Shown: positions 36,396 through 44,451 of the stretch, piece by piece
Layout of the letters: every line of letters begins with the position of its first letter
Numbering within the stretch: position 1 is the stretch's first letter
Assembly (NCBI GenBank): GCA_947581855.1
Contig: CANPVZ010000016.1
Span: forward strand, 40,670 to 104,669
Reading direction: 5' to 3'
Length of the DNA stretch: 64,000 nt
From: an uncultured Phocaeicola sp.
Lineage (GTDB): Bacteria; Bacteroidota; Bacteroidia; Bacteroidales; Bacteroidaceae
Program-made: the position numbers and the translations under genes
The notes under the pieces: generated by a model
Seen by the model: the letters and a program-made list of their open reading frames with translations, nothing else
What the model was told of the DNA's origin: nothing
The model's database searches: none

Positions 36396-37598
36396 ATGCG
36401 AACATACTATTTTATTCTTTCACTTATTCTTATTTGTGCCGGGTGTACAAAGCAAAATACAGAAATAAGTACTGTCTTGACAAAAGAAGATATTATGGTG
36501 TTTGACAGCCTGTTTAATGCATGGGAAAACGAACTCTTCACCCATTCGGAAGCATATTTGAGTGCAAGTACGCAGGCTTATACCCAGTTACCTGCATTTA
36601 AAGAGTTAAAAGCAATGGGTAAGAAAATTATTCCCTGTATTATAGAACGTTTCGAAGAGGATAGCAATTCTTTTTTTGCTTTGCCTTTATATAATGAATT
36701 GCAAGATGTGGATAGCCTTAAATCGTTAGATAAAACGAGTGAACAGGAAAAAGTTAAGGAGATTGTCCGAAAATTCAGGAACAGGGAGAGGGAAAAGATG
36801 TGGGAAGAAACGAACACCTATAAAGCTTCTATAACGGATACGACTTTTTTAAAAACAAGAGGAGAAATGTCATATGCTGCAATAGACCCGCTTACCGGAC
36901 AAGGTGTGAATAAGAATTACGCTTTTAATCAAGTAGTTTATTTAAAAGCTTTGCAAAGAGCTCAAAAACATTTGTCTGTCGTAAAAGACCAATTGAAGTG
37001 TGATTTAAAGTCCGGTGCGGAAATATATATTTCCGAAGATTTATATCTATTCATCGTCAACTTGTTCGAAGACTGGAATACATGGTTGAAATCGGGGAGA
37101 TTTGAGATAGAAAAAGATGAGCAAGGACTTTATACCGTGTCACCCACCAATGCAAACCATCCTATACAATCTCCAAACAATCCGATTGAAATGGAACGTT
37201 CCGTCAACTATGATTTTGATATCATTCATAAGGAAAAGTTGCCTGAAAACTTTTTAGGCGGGGAAGTTCAAATGCAAACGGAAAAAAGCGTTTATTCTAC
37301 TAACATCCGGTATCTGACTGTTATAGTGAACAATCCTACTGATGTTCCTTTAGAATTTGGTCGCGACTGGAAAGTACAAATTCAACACGAGGGGAAATGG
37401 ATTATGCCTAAAATGAAAAAAGACTTGTGTTGGACTGATGATGGTTTAGCCTCTAATGAAACGTATGTACGCTATTATTTTAGCTTTCCGATAAATGAGT
37501 TCTATGAAGTCAGACCGGGAACATATCGCATAATAAAAACATTTTTTCAAGGAAATAAAAGATTTGAGCTAATTGCCGGATTTGAAATTAAAGGGTAA
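36396..37598 (+). CDS. Lipoprotein with C-terminal Ig-like domain
   Basis: A 400-residue lipoprotein: lipobox ILICAGC (Cys about residue 16), a helical middle region with charged KFRNREREKMWEET (about 125), and a C-terminal 110-residue beta domain (YLTVIVNNPTDVPLEFGRDW ... PGTYRIIKTF). The last resembles the bacterial Ig-like fold found in several cell-surface lipoproteins. I do not recognise the middle. The gene stands alone behind a TAnnTTTG box; the next gene (Crp-type regulator) has its own box at 37712. Confidence 0.75.
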   Translation: MRTYYFILSLILICAGCTKQNTEISTVLTKEDIMVFDSLFNAWENELFTHSEAYLSASTQAYTQLPAFKELKAMGKKIIPCIIERFEEDSNSFFALPLYNELQDVDSLKSLDKTSEQEKVKEIVRKFRNREREKMWEETNTYKASITDTTFLKTRGEMSYAAIDPLTGQGVNKNYAFNQVVYLKALQRAQKHLSVVKDQLKCDLKSGAEIYISEDLYLFIVNLFEDWNTWLKSGRFEIEKDEQGLYTVSPTNANHPIQSPNNPIEMERSVNYDFDIIHKEKLPENFLGGEVQMQTEKSVYSTNIRYLTVIVNNPTDVPLEFGRDWKVQIQHEGKWIMPKMKKDLCWTDDGLASNETYVRYYFSFPINEFYEVRPGTYRIIKTFFQGNKRFELIAGFEIKG

Positions 37599-37711
37599 GT
37601 TCATCCTAAAATAACACTGTGAGAGAGGGTAATATAGAATGTGTACAATTGTGTGTATGGAGAAAAGGTAGCATAATTAAGTCCCGCCAATCATGTTTCG
37701 ACAATTTTCTG

Positions 37712-37719
37712 TACTTTTG
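37712..37719 (+). promoter_or_regulatory. -7 box of the Crp-family gene
   Basis: TACTTTTG, a TAnnTTTG match, 19 bp before the ATG at 37739. Confidence 0.5.
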
Positions 37720-37738
37720 TCCTATTAGGAAGTAGATA

Positions 37739-38320
37739 ATGACAGAATTTAATTCATATATGGGCAATATCAACACAGACTTTTTTAAGAAATTGTGTTT
37801 AAAATGCGGAGAACTGCGGCATTATAAAAGAAACGAGTTTATTCTCCGAGAGGGAGATGTGTGCTCCTTCTTCGGATTTGTTGTATCAGGTGTAGTTAAA
37901 TATACTTGTACCAACCAAACAGAAAACAAGACATACAATGTAGGCTTTTCCTTTGCCAATGAATTTATCGCTGATTATCCCACTTGCTTATATAACATGA
38001 AGTCAGAATTGAATATACAAACGATAACCCCGTGTGATATTTATATCTGTTCTTCTGAATTCCTTCTGCAAAAATTTGAAGAAACCAAAGAAAACCAACG
38101 GATTGCCCGTATTGCAGCCGAACAACTATTTTTTCAGTCATACTCACGTTATTTAGATTTGTTTAGATTTACACCAGAAGAACGGTATCTTCAACTTTTA
38201 AAAAGATGTCCGCAAATTCTTCAAATGGTATCACTTAAAGAAATAGCGTCTTATCTTAAAATAACTCCTGTACATATGAGCCGTATTAGACGTAGACAAA
38301 GTTTTGGCAGTAAAGAATAA
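37739..38320 (+). CDS. Crp/Fnr-family transcriptional regulator
   Basis: A 193-residue protein. The cyclic-nucleotide-binding fold occupies residues 10-120 (FILREGDVCSFFGFVVSGVVKY), without the glycine/arginine set needed to bind cAMP. The C-terminal HTH is VSLKEIASYLKITPVHMSRIRR. It is slightly short compared with Crp (about 210), because of a compact HTH end. Bacteroidetes have many such regulators of unknown signal. The next gene (small membrane protein) is 143 bp away. Confidence 0.85.
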   Translation: MTEFNSYMGNINTDFFKKLCLKCGELRHYKRNEFILREGDVCSFFGFVVSGVVKYTCTNQTENKTYNVGFSFANEFIADYPTCLYNMKSELNIQTITPCDIYICSSEFLLQKFEETKENQRIARIAAEQLFFQSYSRYLDLFRFTPEERYLQLLKRCPQILQMVSLKEIASYLKITPVHMSRIRRRQSFGSKE

Positions 38321-38463
38321 ACATAGGTTTAGAAATTTAGCCATTTAACCATATTCCAAGATAATATTTGATTTTGTTGGGAAGTTCTTCCATATCTTTG
38401 TTCTAACCTTTGGCTGATTCAGTGAAAGGCAGAAAAAGATACTATAAACTATAGTTCCATTAT

Positions 38464-38739
38464 ATGAGAACAAAAAGATTACTTGGAATACTATTTGGTA
38501 ATATTCTTTGCTTACTTACCAATGCTGCATTAGCTATTATTGCATTATGGGTTATCATACCAGTCTTTTTCGAAGGTGTTACAATCGATTCGGTGGTGGC
38601 TCGTTTCGGTATGGCTTCCGCTTGTATAGCTAATCTATTTTCAAAATACCCCAAAATTAAGATACTACTTTTCATGATAGCATTTATTTTGATAGCTGTG
38701 GCTACTCTCATTTACAATCATAGAGCAAATAATATATGA
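38464..38739 (+). CDS. Small membrane protein
   Basis: A 91-residue protein with two clear hydrophobic helices (residues 8-34 and about 66-84) joined by a short polar loop; basic start MRTKRLL and end NHRANNI. Coding-like composition, but no family recognised. Likely inner-membrane. It is followed by a decayed lipoprotein gene, so it may be part of a small accessory cassette. Confidence 0.6.
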   Translation: MRTKRLLGILFGNILCLLTNAALAIIALWVIIPVFFEGVTIDSVVARFGMASACIANLFSKYPKIKILLFMIAFILIAVATLIYNHRANNI

Positions 38740-38900
38740 AATATTCGGAACTCATAAAAAAGACAATAATTGTAATAGTTACGGCTGTTATGACTCTTAT
38801 TATGTTTTGATCTCTAATAGGCTTTTATGCCCTTTCAAAATTATCCCGGAAGAAGAACAATACTTTAAACATGAATTTAGGACACATTAAATGAAGCAAT

Positions 38901-39226
38901 ATGAAAACGAAAAATATTTTTAGAATACTTTTGTTATGCCTTTGCAGTTCTTGTTTCATAAGCTGCAATAAAAAAACAGTCGTGCGAACGGATGGTATAA
39001 CGTAATACCAGGACAAAAAGACAGCATAGCCCATGAACCGATTGTTACGGTCAAAGATTTTACTACACTTCGATTGGATAGTGATGCCTTTGGAAAGTAT
39101 GTCATAACAGGACAGATAAACAAGCAACCAATAGGCGAATGGTTCAAAGAACAATGGGAGAAATTAAGGCGAAGCTTACGACAGTCTGCGGAAGAGCCAA
39201 GGAAAAGTAGAGGATTTAAGTTATAA
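38901..39226 (+). pseudogene. Small lipoprotein gene frameshifted in an A7 tract
   Basis: ATG at 38901 opens a classic lipoprotein signal (LLLCLCSSCFISC) followed by NKK, then runs into TAA within 15 codons. Adding one A to the A7 run at about 38970-38976 restores a frame reading NSRANGWYNVIPGQKDS and on to TAA at 39224, about 109 residues. The downstream part has normal codon use and sequence (DFTTLRLDSDAFGKYVITG). So the gene is either broken or slips in and out of frame at the homopolymer; a sequencing error is the third option. Confidence 0.7.
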
Positions 39227-39263
39227 ATCTGTTCTATATAATGCGAAGTATCAATAAAATAAC

Positions 39264-39483
39264 TAATTTTGCATTGGGATAGGGGTAACTCTTCCCAAGA
39301 CATAAAAGAAAAGAAGAAACGTTATATTTATCTTGTAGGTGAAAAACGTAGGAAATTTTCAGATTGATGCAAGAGATAGCATAGTGGTTCTCACGCATAT
39401 AGTGTGGGCTGCTATTGTTACATCTGCATCAAAGGTTTCATACGACCTTCACTTAGACGTGGCATAGTTGGCTCACGTTTTTT
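39264..39483 (+). ncRNA. Structured leader RNA, copy 1
   Basis: A -7 box TAATTTTG at 39264-39271 precedes about 200 nt that recur, diverged, at 54170-54378 on the other strand. Paired segments: AGGTGAA / TTCACTT (39337-39343, 39448-39454), CGTAGGAAA / TTTCATACG (39347-39355, 39436-39444, one mismatch), hairpin CACGC / GTGTG (39392-39396, 39402-39406), and ACGTG / CACGT (39457-39461, 39474-39478) followed by a T6 run. The changes keep pairing relative to copy 2. It lies in front of the 39532 lipoprotein gene. Confidence 0.65.
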
Positions 39484-39531
39484 CATTACAAATTTAATAA
39501 CCCAATAGAGTCTATAGGGGATTATACGAAT

Positions 39532-40761
39532 ATGAACAAACTGTTTGTGACGTTTGTGGCGATTGTTTGCTTGCTTTTTACGGCTTGCGACAAGGATGAT
39601 ATTTTACCTGGTGGACCGATGCTCTGGACGTATGAGATTCTGACACCGGAAAGTGTAGAGTATGAAGGTGGCACCGTAGGTTGGATACCTAAAGACTGTT
39701 TCAAGGCAAACGGTAATGAGGGATATATCGTGATGACTTGCGAAAATTTCGATGTGCTCAATCCTATTTCGAGCAGTTCTTACACATACGATTGTGGATG
39801 GGCAACACTCAAGGTGGAAGCCAATCAGTTGAAGATTCATTTTCCCCGTCAGGTTTCGGAAGCCCCGGATGCATACGAGGAGATTACAATCTCGACAAAT
39901 GATGGAAAGAGAACAGCAAGAACAATTATCTGTTTGTCCAGAACCTTTAAGGACGAAGGACAACCCGACCCGGAGCCGGAACCTCTGCCCGAAGAAGCCA
40001 AGTTCAAGATGAAAAAGGCATACTTCACTCCGTTTATGCACCTTGACACCCAATTCCCGGCACCGCTCGATCTGGTGACGTTCAGAATCACGGATATAAA
40101 CAACAATTACACCCCGCTGGGCTTTCCTGAGTTTACGCAATATTACGACTCTATTGTTTGGAGTGCCGAGGGTTTCCCTCATACGTTCAGAGTCTATGAA
40201 AGCAATACAACGGAGGGAGGGACGGGAACACATCTTGCTACAGAATGGAGTTCGCACTTCTTCAAAAGCGGTACCATCAAAAATCACCTGAAAGGCTATC
40301 GCAAAGGAAAGGTTGAATATGAGACCTCGCTCGCTGTGAGACTGTACGAACGTGATTTCTTGGGGATTGAATGGGGGACAATCGTGTTGCAGAGCCCACA
40401 GAACCTTACAACCTATTGCCTGCTGGACACAGATTATGAGTATCAGGTGTATGACATCGTGGCAAAGGATTATAACCCCTTTTCTAAAATAATCCCGGTG
40501 AACCATAAGCAACTCTCGGATTCAGACTTTCCGGCAGCAGCGCAAAAAGCCATCAAAACACTGATGGAGAATAACATTGGTGAGGGGCAAAATGCTGGTG
40601 GAAAAGAGAACCTGTTCAAGTGCTTGCCCGAAGAGGGTGTGAAGGCTGAATTGTATTGGGAAAACAAGACTACCCGTATACTGATGTTGCATCAACTCTC
40701 CACTGACCCCGATGACCTGACACAAGAGAAGTATTATCTACACGTTGAACCTAAACAATAA
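39532..40761 (+). CDS. Lipoprotein with N-terminal Ig/BACON-like domain
   Basis: A 409-residue lipoprotein: lipobox LLFTAC (Cys about residue 19), then DKDD, typical of surface-exported Bacteroides lipoproteins. Residues 35-135 form a beta domain (VEYEGGTVGWIPKDCF, EEITISTNDGKRTARTIIC) like BACON/Ig-type modules. A Pro/Glu linker (PDPEPEPLPEE, about 145) leads to a 260-residue C-terminal domain I do not recognise. It has a long structured 5' leader and is followed 4 bp later by another lipoprotein gene. Confidence 0.75.
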   Translation: MNKLFVTFVAIVCLLFTACDKDDILPGGPMLWTYEILTPESVEYEGGTVGWIPKDCFKANGNEGYIVMTCENFDVLNPISSSSYTYDCGWATLKVEANQLKIHFPRQVSEAPDAYEEITISTNDGKRTARTIICLSRTFKDEGQPDPEPEPLPEEAKFKMKKAYFTPFMHLDTQFPAPLDLVTFRITDINNNYTPLGFPEFTQYYDSIVWSAEGFPHTFRVYESNTTEGGTGTHLATEWSSHFFKSGTIKNHLKGYRKGKVEYETSLAVRLYERDFLGIEWGTIVLQSPQNLTTYCLLDTDYEYQVYDIVAKDYNPFSKIIPVNHKQLSDSDFPAAAQKAIKTLMENNIGEGQNAGGKENLFKCLPEEGVKAELYWENKTTRILMLHQLSTDPDDLTQEKYYLHVEPKQ

Positions 40762-40765
40762 AACA

Positions 40766-41221
40766 ATGAATAAAGTAATAGTCACATTCCTCCTTTTAAT
40801 TGGTATAGTAGCATCATCTTGTACAACCTCTAAAAGTGTAATATCACAAAAGGCAGACTTGTCGAGGTATGAATATGCCTCAATTATCAACAACGACACT
40901 TATCATATTCCGGCTCAACTGATGGAATATGAAATACAACTATTTGATGCCATAGAGAGTTCCCGTCTTAAACTTGTCAATGATTTACGTATTGGCGAAC
41001 TGTCTCCGAATCAACAATCAAAGTTGCTTATGATAAAATATGGAGTAGATATTTTAGAAGAAGAATCTGTCGTAACTGTAAATTTCATAGATTATCTCAC
41101 TGGTCGCCCGATAGCTTCATGCCGTGGCGCATATACAACCTTAGGATTCAGCGTATCAGCAGACATTAGAGGTGCTATAAAACGTGTTGCTAAACAAATA
41201 GCAGAAACATTTCCTAAGTAA
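40766..41221 (+). CDS. Small lipoprotein, family shared with 53651-54103
   Basis: A 151-residue lipoprotein (GIVASSC, Cys about residue 19). The start is the ATG at 40766, 4 bp after the preceding stop. It is homologous to the lipoprotein at 53651: both have an S(R/K)Y(E/K)Y(A/V) segment after the lipobox, a central (V/I)TV(N/T)F(I/Y)DY motif and a C-terminal amphipathic stretch. Function unknown. The 39532-41221 pair reads as an operon behind leader RNA copy 1. Confidence 0.75.
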   Translation: MNKVIVTFLLLIGIVASSCTTSKSVISQKADLSRYEYASIINNDTYHIPAQLMEYEIQLFDAIESSRLKLVNDLRIGELSPNQQSKLLMIKYGVDILEEESVVTVNFIDYLTGRPIASCRGAYTTLGFSVSADIRGAIKRVAKQIAETFPK

Positions 41222-41245
41222 TTTATTTCATACAGCGAATTTATA

Positions 41246-41800
41246 ATGGTAAATGAATTGAATAAAGAAATGGATGTGGATAAATACAAAATAAGAAGTT
41301 GGTCTAAAGATGATTTTTCCACTTTAGCTAAATATCTTAATAATAAAAAAATATAGGATAATTGCCGTGATAGCCTACCATATCCTTATTCCGAAAACGA
41401 TACGCAACAATTCATCCTGTTCGTTTCAAGTCAAAACGAACAAAATAATTATTGTATCGAAGTAAATCAGGAAGCGGCTGGTAATATAAGTTTCGCTCGT
41501 GGTATAGATGTAGAGCGCTACAATGCAGAATTAGGTTATTGGCTTGCTTAACCATATTGGGGTAAAGGGATTATGACCCAAATGTTAGCACTGGCTGTTA
41601 GCTGCTATTTTCATCATGCAGATGTGATGCACATTTGTTCAAATGTTTATGCCGGCAACATAGCATCGATGAGAGTATTAGAGAAAATAGGTTTTCGTAA
41701 ATGTGGCATACATCGTAATGCCTGTTTCAAGAATGGAGCATTTACAGATTGCCATTATTTTGAATTGCTAAGAGAGGAATTTAGGAATTTGGTTAAATAG
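41246..41800 (+). pseudogene. GNAT acetyltransferase with two nonsense codons
   Basis: One continuous frame from ATG 41246 to TAA 41798-41800, broken by TAG in NNKKI*DNCRDSLPY and TAA in GYWLA*PYWGKG. Without the stops it is a RimJ-type N-acetyltransferase of about 185 residues: GYW..PYWGKGIMTQ is the acetyl-CoA motif, and ASMRVLEKIGFRKCGIHR is the usual end. The expected residues at the stops (Trp and Glu) are each one base away. The piece after the second stop is too short to fold alone. Clear decay. Confidence 0.8.
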
Positions 41801-41808
41801 TACAAAAA

Positions 41809-41834
41809 ACACCCAGCTTTACATTATTGGGTGT
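41809..41834. terminator. Bidirectional hairpin between the GNAT remnant and fic
   Basis: Stem ACACCCA / TGGGTGT (41809-41815, 41828-41834), A-run before and mixed A/T after; convergent genes on both sides. Confidence 0.5.
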
Positions 41835-41903
41835 AAAACTAGGTGTTTATTTGCAAATTACTAATTTTCAGCGTTTATTGCGGAAAGATTGGCTCTCAGA
41901 CCT

Positions 41904-42713
41904 CTAAAACATAAAACAGAACCCTCTCTTTTGTAAAGCATTGAATCGCTCAATCTCCAAAGAGAGGGACTTTTTTAATTGCCCTGCCATAAAGTCCAAG
42001 AAAGGCTGATTGGTTTCTTCATCCTGACATTGGCGTAGGGAAAGTATATATTCTTCTCTATCCTCTTTGAATATCTTAGTCGGAAAAAGGTGATAGCAAA
42101 ATTGGATGTAGTTCATCAGCAATCTAGCAGTTCTGCCATTGCCATCCACCCACGGATGAATCGTTACTAAATTAAGGTGGGCATTAAAACTCAATTCATA
42201 CTGTTCCCGAAGTGTCCCCACTGTCTTCTGCTTCGCTTGCAGTATAGCGCAAAGTTCATCTACCTTAGCAGGAACTTTCAGATGGTTCATATAAGAATGT
42301 CCACCGACACCAGCCGTAACACCACATAAGCGAAATTCACCCTTAGAAGAATCGAAAGAACCGCCCATTACACTGTGTACACTGCCTGTAGTGCGCATCA
42401 GTGTTGCATTCAACCTTTGTAGCAAGGCAGGAGTTATCGGTACAAGGCTATTGGATTCGGTTCTGGCAAGTTCATACGCTTGCTTCAAATCCTCATTCAT
42501 CAGATGATGCACTAGCGGTTTCCCTTTCGCCGTTACTCCCTCGTCGAAGAGAAGCTGCGTATCAAGTTCCGTAAGTGTCGAGCCTTCAATGGCTGTGGAA
42601 TGGGTGATAAGAGAATACAGGTAGTACTTATCATAGTCCACCGCTTCATTGATACCAAGTTTCTGAAACTTTTGATATAACTGTTCTATCTCTTGCCAAA
42701 CATCTTGTTCCAT
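41904..42713 (-). CDS. Fic-domain protein
   Basis: A 269-residue Fic protein. The catalytic loop HPWVDGNGRTAR (about residue 194) matches HPFx(D/E)GNGRxxR, with the Phe replaced by Trp. The N-terminal STAIEGSTL (about residue 35) is the (S/T)xxxE(G/N) inhibitory motif, so this is a self-inhibited class II Fic. Such proteins transfer AMP (or another nucleotide part) to target hydroxyls. No separate antitoxin gene is present, as expected. It lies just outside the mobile element's left end. Target unknown. Confidence 0.9.
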   Translation of the reverse strand: MEQDVWQEIEQLYQKFQKLGINEAVDYDKYYLYSLITHSTAIEGSTLTELDTQLLFDEGVTAKGKPLVHHLMNEDLKQAYELARTESNSLVPITPALLQRLNATLMRTTGSVHSVMGGSFDSSKGEFRLCGVTAGVGGHSYMNHLKVPAKVDELCAILQAKQKTVGTLREQYELSFNAHLNLVTIHPWVDGNGRTARLLMNYIQFCYHLFPTKIFKEDREEYILSLRQCQDEETNQPFLDFMAGQLKKSLSLEIERFNALQKRGFCFMF

Positions 42714-42837
42714 TGCTTTTTATATTTAATAGGCTTTATTTCTTTTCAAAGGTAGTGTATTTACTATGTTCAACCAAAGAAAACAATCATTTAATACCGT
42801 ATTTTTTTGCACGTGTGGGGAAAATTCAGATAAAAGA

Positions 42838-42874
42838 AAAAGCTAAGTAATTGATTATTCAATACTTAGCTTTT
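42838..42874 (-). terminator. Original tRNA-Leu terminator, now separated
   Basis: Stem AAAAGCTAAGTA / TACTTAGCTTTT (42838-42849, 42863-42874) directly next to the left attachment repeat. In the uninterrupted chromosome it would follow the tRNA-Leu 3' end. Confidence 0.7.
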
Positions 42875-42878
42875 ACCA

Positions 42879-42893
42879 TTGTACCCAGACCCG
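42879..42893. repeat. Left attachment site (attL/R)
   Basis: TTGTACCCAGACCCG, an exact copy of the tRNA-Leu 3' end at 55431-55445. The flanking TTTTACC also matches with a one-base offset. Confidence 0.9.
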
Positions 42894-43035
42894 CATTTGA
42901 AATATTAAATATTAACAAATGAGAACAACTCTAACTTAATAGCAATATAACCGCTATATCATTATATTTCAATGTTCTATAAATAGCGATAAACGAAATT
43001 AAATTTAATGAGATTGAAATTATTTCGGGATAAAC

Positions 43036-43053
43036 GGGAACATTTTGGGAACA
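43036..43053 (+). promoter_or_regulatory. Integrase arm-type sites, left pair
   Basis: Two GGGAACA direct repeats at 43036-43042 and 43047-43053, 11 bp apart. The right end has the same pair with the same spacing (55357-55374). They lie just upstream of the integrase gene and its -7 box (TATCTTTG, 43060-43067), so integrase may also repress itself. Confidence 0.55.
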
Positions 43054-43059
43054 ATTCGC

Positions 43060-43067
43060 TATCTTTG
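43060..43067 (+). promoter_or_regulatory. -7 box of the integrase gene
   Basis: TATCTTTG, perfect TAnnTTTG, 33 bp before the integrase ATG at 43100. Confidence 0.5.
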
Positions 43068-43099
43068 CAGTGTTCAATCCAGAAATAAAATCGAAGCCC

Positions 43100-44437
43100 A
43101 TGAAAGTGACTGCATTCATACGGAAGACTGCCAAAAAGAACGACATAGATACGAAGGCTACCATCTATTTTCGTTTGCGTGATGGAAAGAAAGACATCAA
43201 GGCAGCAAGTGAACTTGTCATCAACCCCAATCATTGGAGTGTTGAACGACAAGGTTATAAAGACCGTGTAGCTTTGGTGTCGGAAAACGAAAAGATGGAC
43301 TTGAACCATAAAGTGCAGGCATTGACCCGAATGATTGAGAAGGAATACAAGGAGGATGCCGGAAGTGAATGGCTCGGGGAAGTCATAGATAAATTCCATC
43401 ATCCCGAAAAGTATAAAACAGAAGAAGAACTGGCAATAGAGAATCCGCCTACTTTTGCCGAACTTTTTGATGAGTTTTTGGAGAAGCATAGTCTTTCGGA
43501 GGTCAGAAAGAAGAACTTCCGTGTAGTGAAAAGGGCTCTTATGCGCTATGAACTGTTTGTTAGAAAAACAAGACGTGGAATGAAGCATTTTACCCTTGAC
43601 ATCCATACTATAACTAAAGAAACACTTGCCGATATGTGGGACTTTATGGAGAACGAATATGCTTATGCAGAAGAATACCCAGATATATACGAGACCATTC
43701 CCGAAAAGCGAACCCCTCAACCGAGAGGAAAGAACACCCTTATAGATAGTTTTTCACGCATACGTACCTTTTTTATATGGTGCTATAACCAAGGCAGGAC
43801 CACCAATCGTCCGTTTGACAAATTCCCCTTAGAAGAATGTCTTTATGGAACACCTATTTATATTACACTTCAAGAACGTAACAAATTGTTTGAGGCTGAT
43901 TTGTCTGCTCGTCCACAACTTGCCATTCAACGTGACATCTTTGTGTTTCAGTCCGTTGTAGGCTGTCGTGTAGGCGACCTTTATAAGCTCACAAAGAAAA
44001 ACATTGTGAATGGAGCATTAGAATACATACAAGAAAAGACGCGCAGTCATAATCCCAGAACAATAAGAGTGCCGCTGAATAGTGTTGCGAAAACCATACT
44101 TGAACGCTACAAAGATTATACAGGAACAACTCTACTTCCCTTTATATCAGAGCAGAAATATAATCAAGCCATTAAAGAAGCGTTCCGGTTGGCAGGACTT
44201 GACAGGGTGGTCACAGTGCTTAACCCACTCACTCGCAATCCTGAGCAAAAGTACTTGTATGAAGTCGTAACCACGCATACTGCCCGAAAAACATTCATTG
44301 GTAATATGTATAAGAAAGTGAAAGACCCAGACCTCGTTTCTTCGGTATCGGGACACAAGGAAGGTAGCAAGGCATTCCGCCGATATAGGGAGATAGACGA
44401 GGAAATGAAACAAGAACTTGTTCACTTGTTGGACTAA
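43100..44437 (+). CDS. int: Tyrosine recombinase (integrase)
   Basis: A 445-residue integrase of the Bacteroidetes type: N-terminal arm-binding domain (VTAFIRKTAKKNDIDTKATI), SAM-like core-binding domain (about 105-200), catalytic domain with Arg in VVGCRVGDLYKL, the box II HTARKTF and HKEGSKAFRRYREID with the final Tyr. I use the ATG at 43100 (MKVTAF); the earlier in-frame ATG at 43070 lies at the promoter. It sits 200 bp from the left attachment repeat, as expected for the enzyme that inserts this element in tRNA-Leu. Confidence 0.95.
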   Translation: MKVTAFIRKTAKKNDIDTKATIYFRLRDGKKDIKAASELVINPNHWSVERQGYKDRVALVSENEKMDLNHKVQALTRMIEKEYKEDAGSEWLGEVIDKFHHPEKYKTEEELAIENPPTFAELFDEFLEKHSLSEVRKKNFRVVKRALMRYELFVRKTRRGMKHFTLDIHTITKETLADMWDFMENEYAYAEEYPDIYETIPEKRTPQPRGKNTLIDSFSRIRTFFIWCYNQGRTTNRPFDKFPLEECLYGTPIYITLQERNKLFEADLSARPQLAIQRDIFVFQSVVGCRVGDLYKLTKKNIVNGALEYIQEKTRSHNPRTIRVPLNSVAKTILERYKDYTGTTLLPFISEQKYNQAIKEAFRLAGLDRVVTVLNPLTRNPEQKYLYEVVTTHTARKTFIGNMYKKVKDPDLVSSVSGHKEGSKAFRRYREIDEEMKQELVHLLD

Positions 44438-44451
44438 TAAGGCGAAAGATT

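Noticed and set aside
36000..42878. A second complete mobile element between arsR and the Fic gene
   Set aside because: The content looks accessory, but I find no integrase, relaxase or further attachment repeat, so boundaries cannot be shown.
43070..43099. Integrase start at the first in-frame ATG (43070)
   Set aside because: It would begin right at the -7 box; the ATG at 43100 gives the usual family N-terminus.
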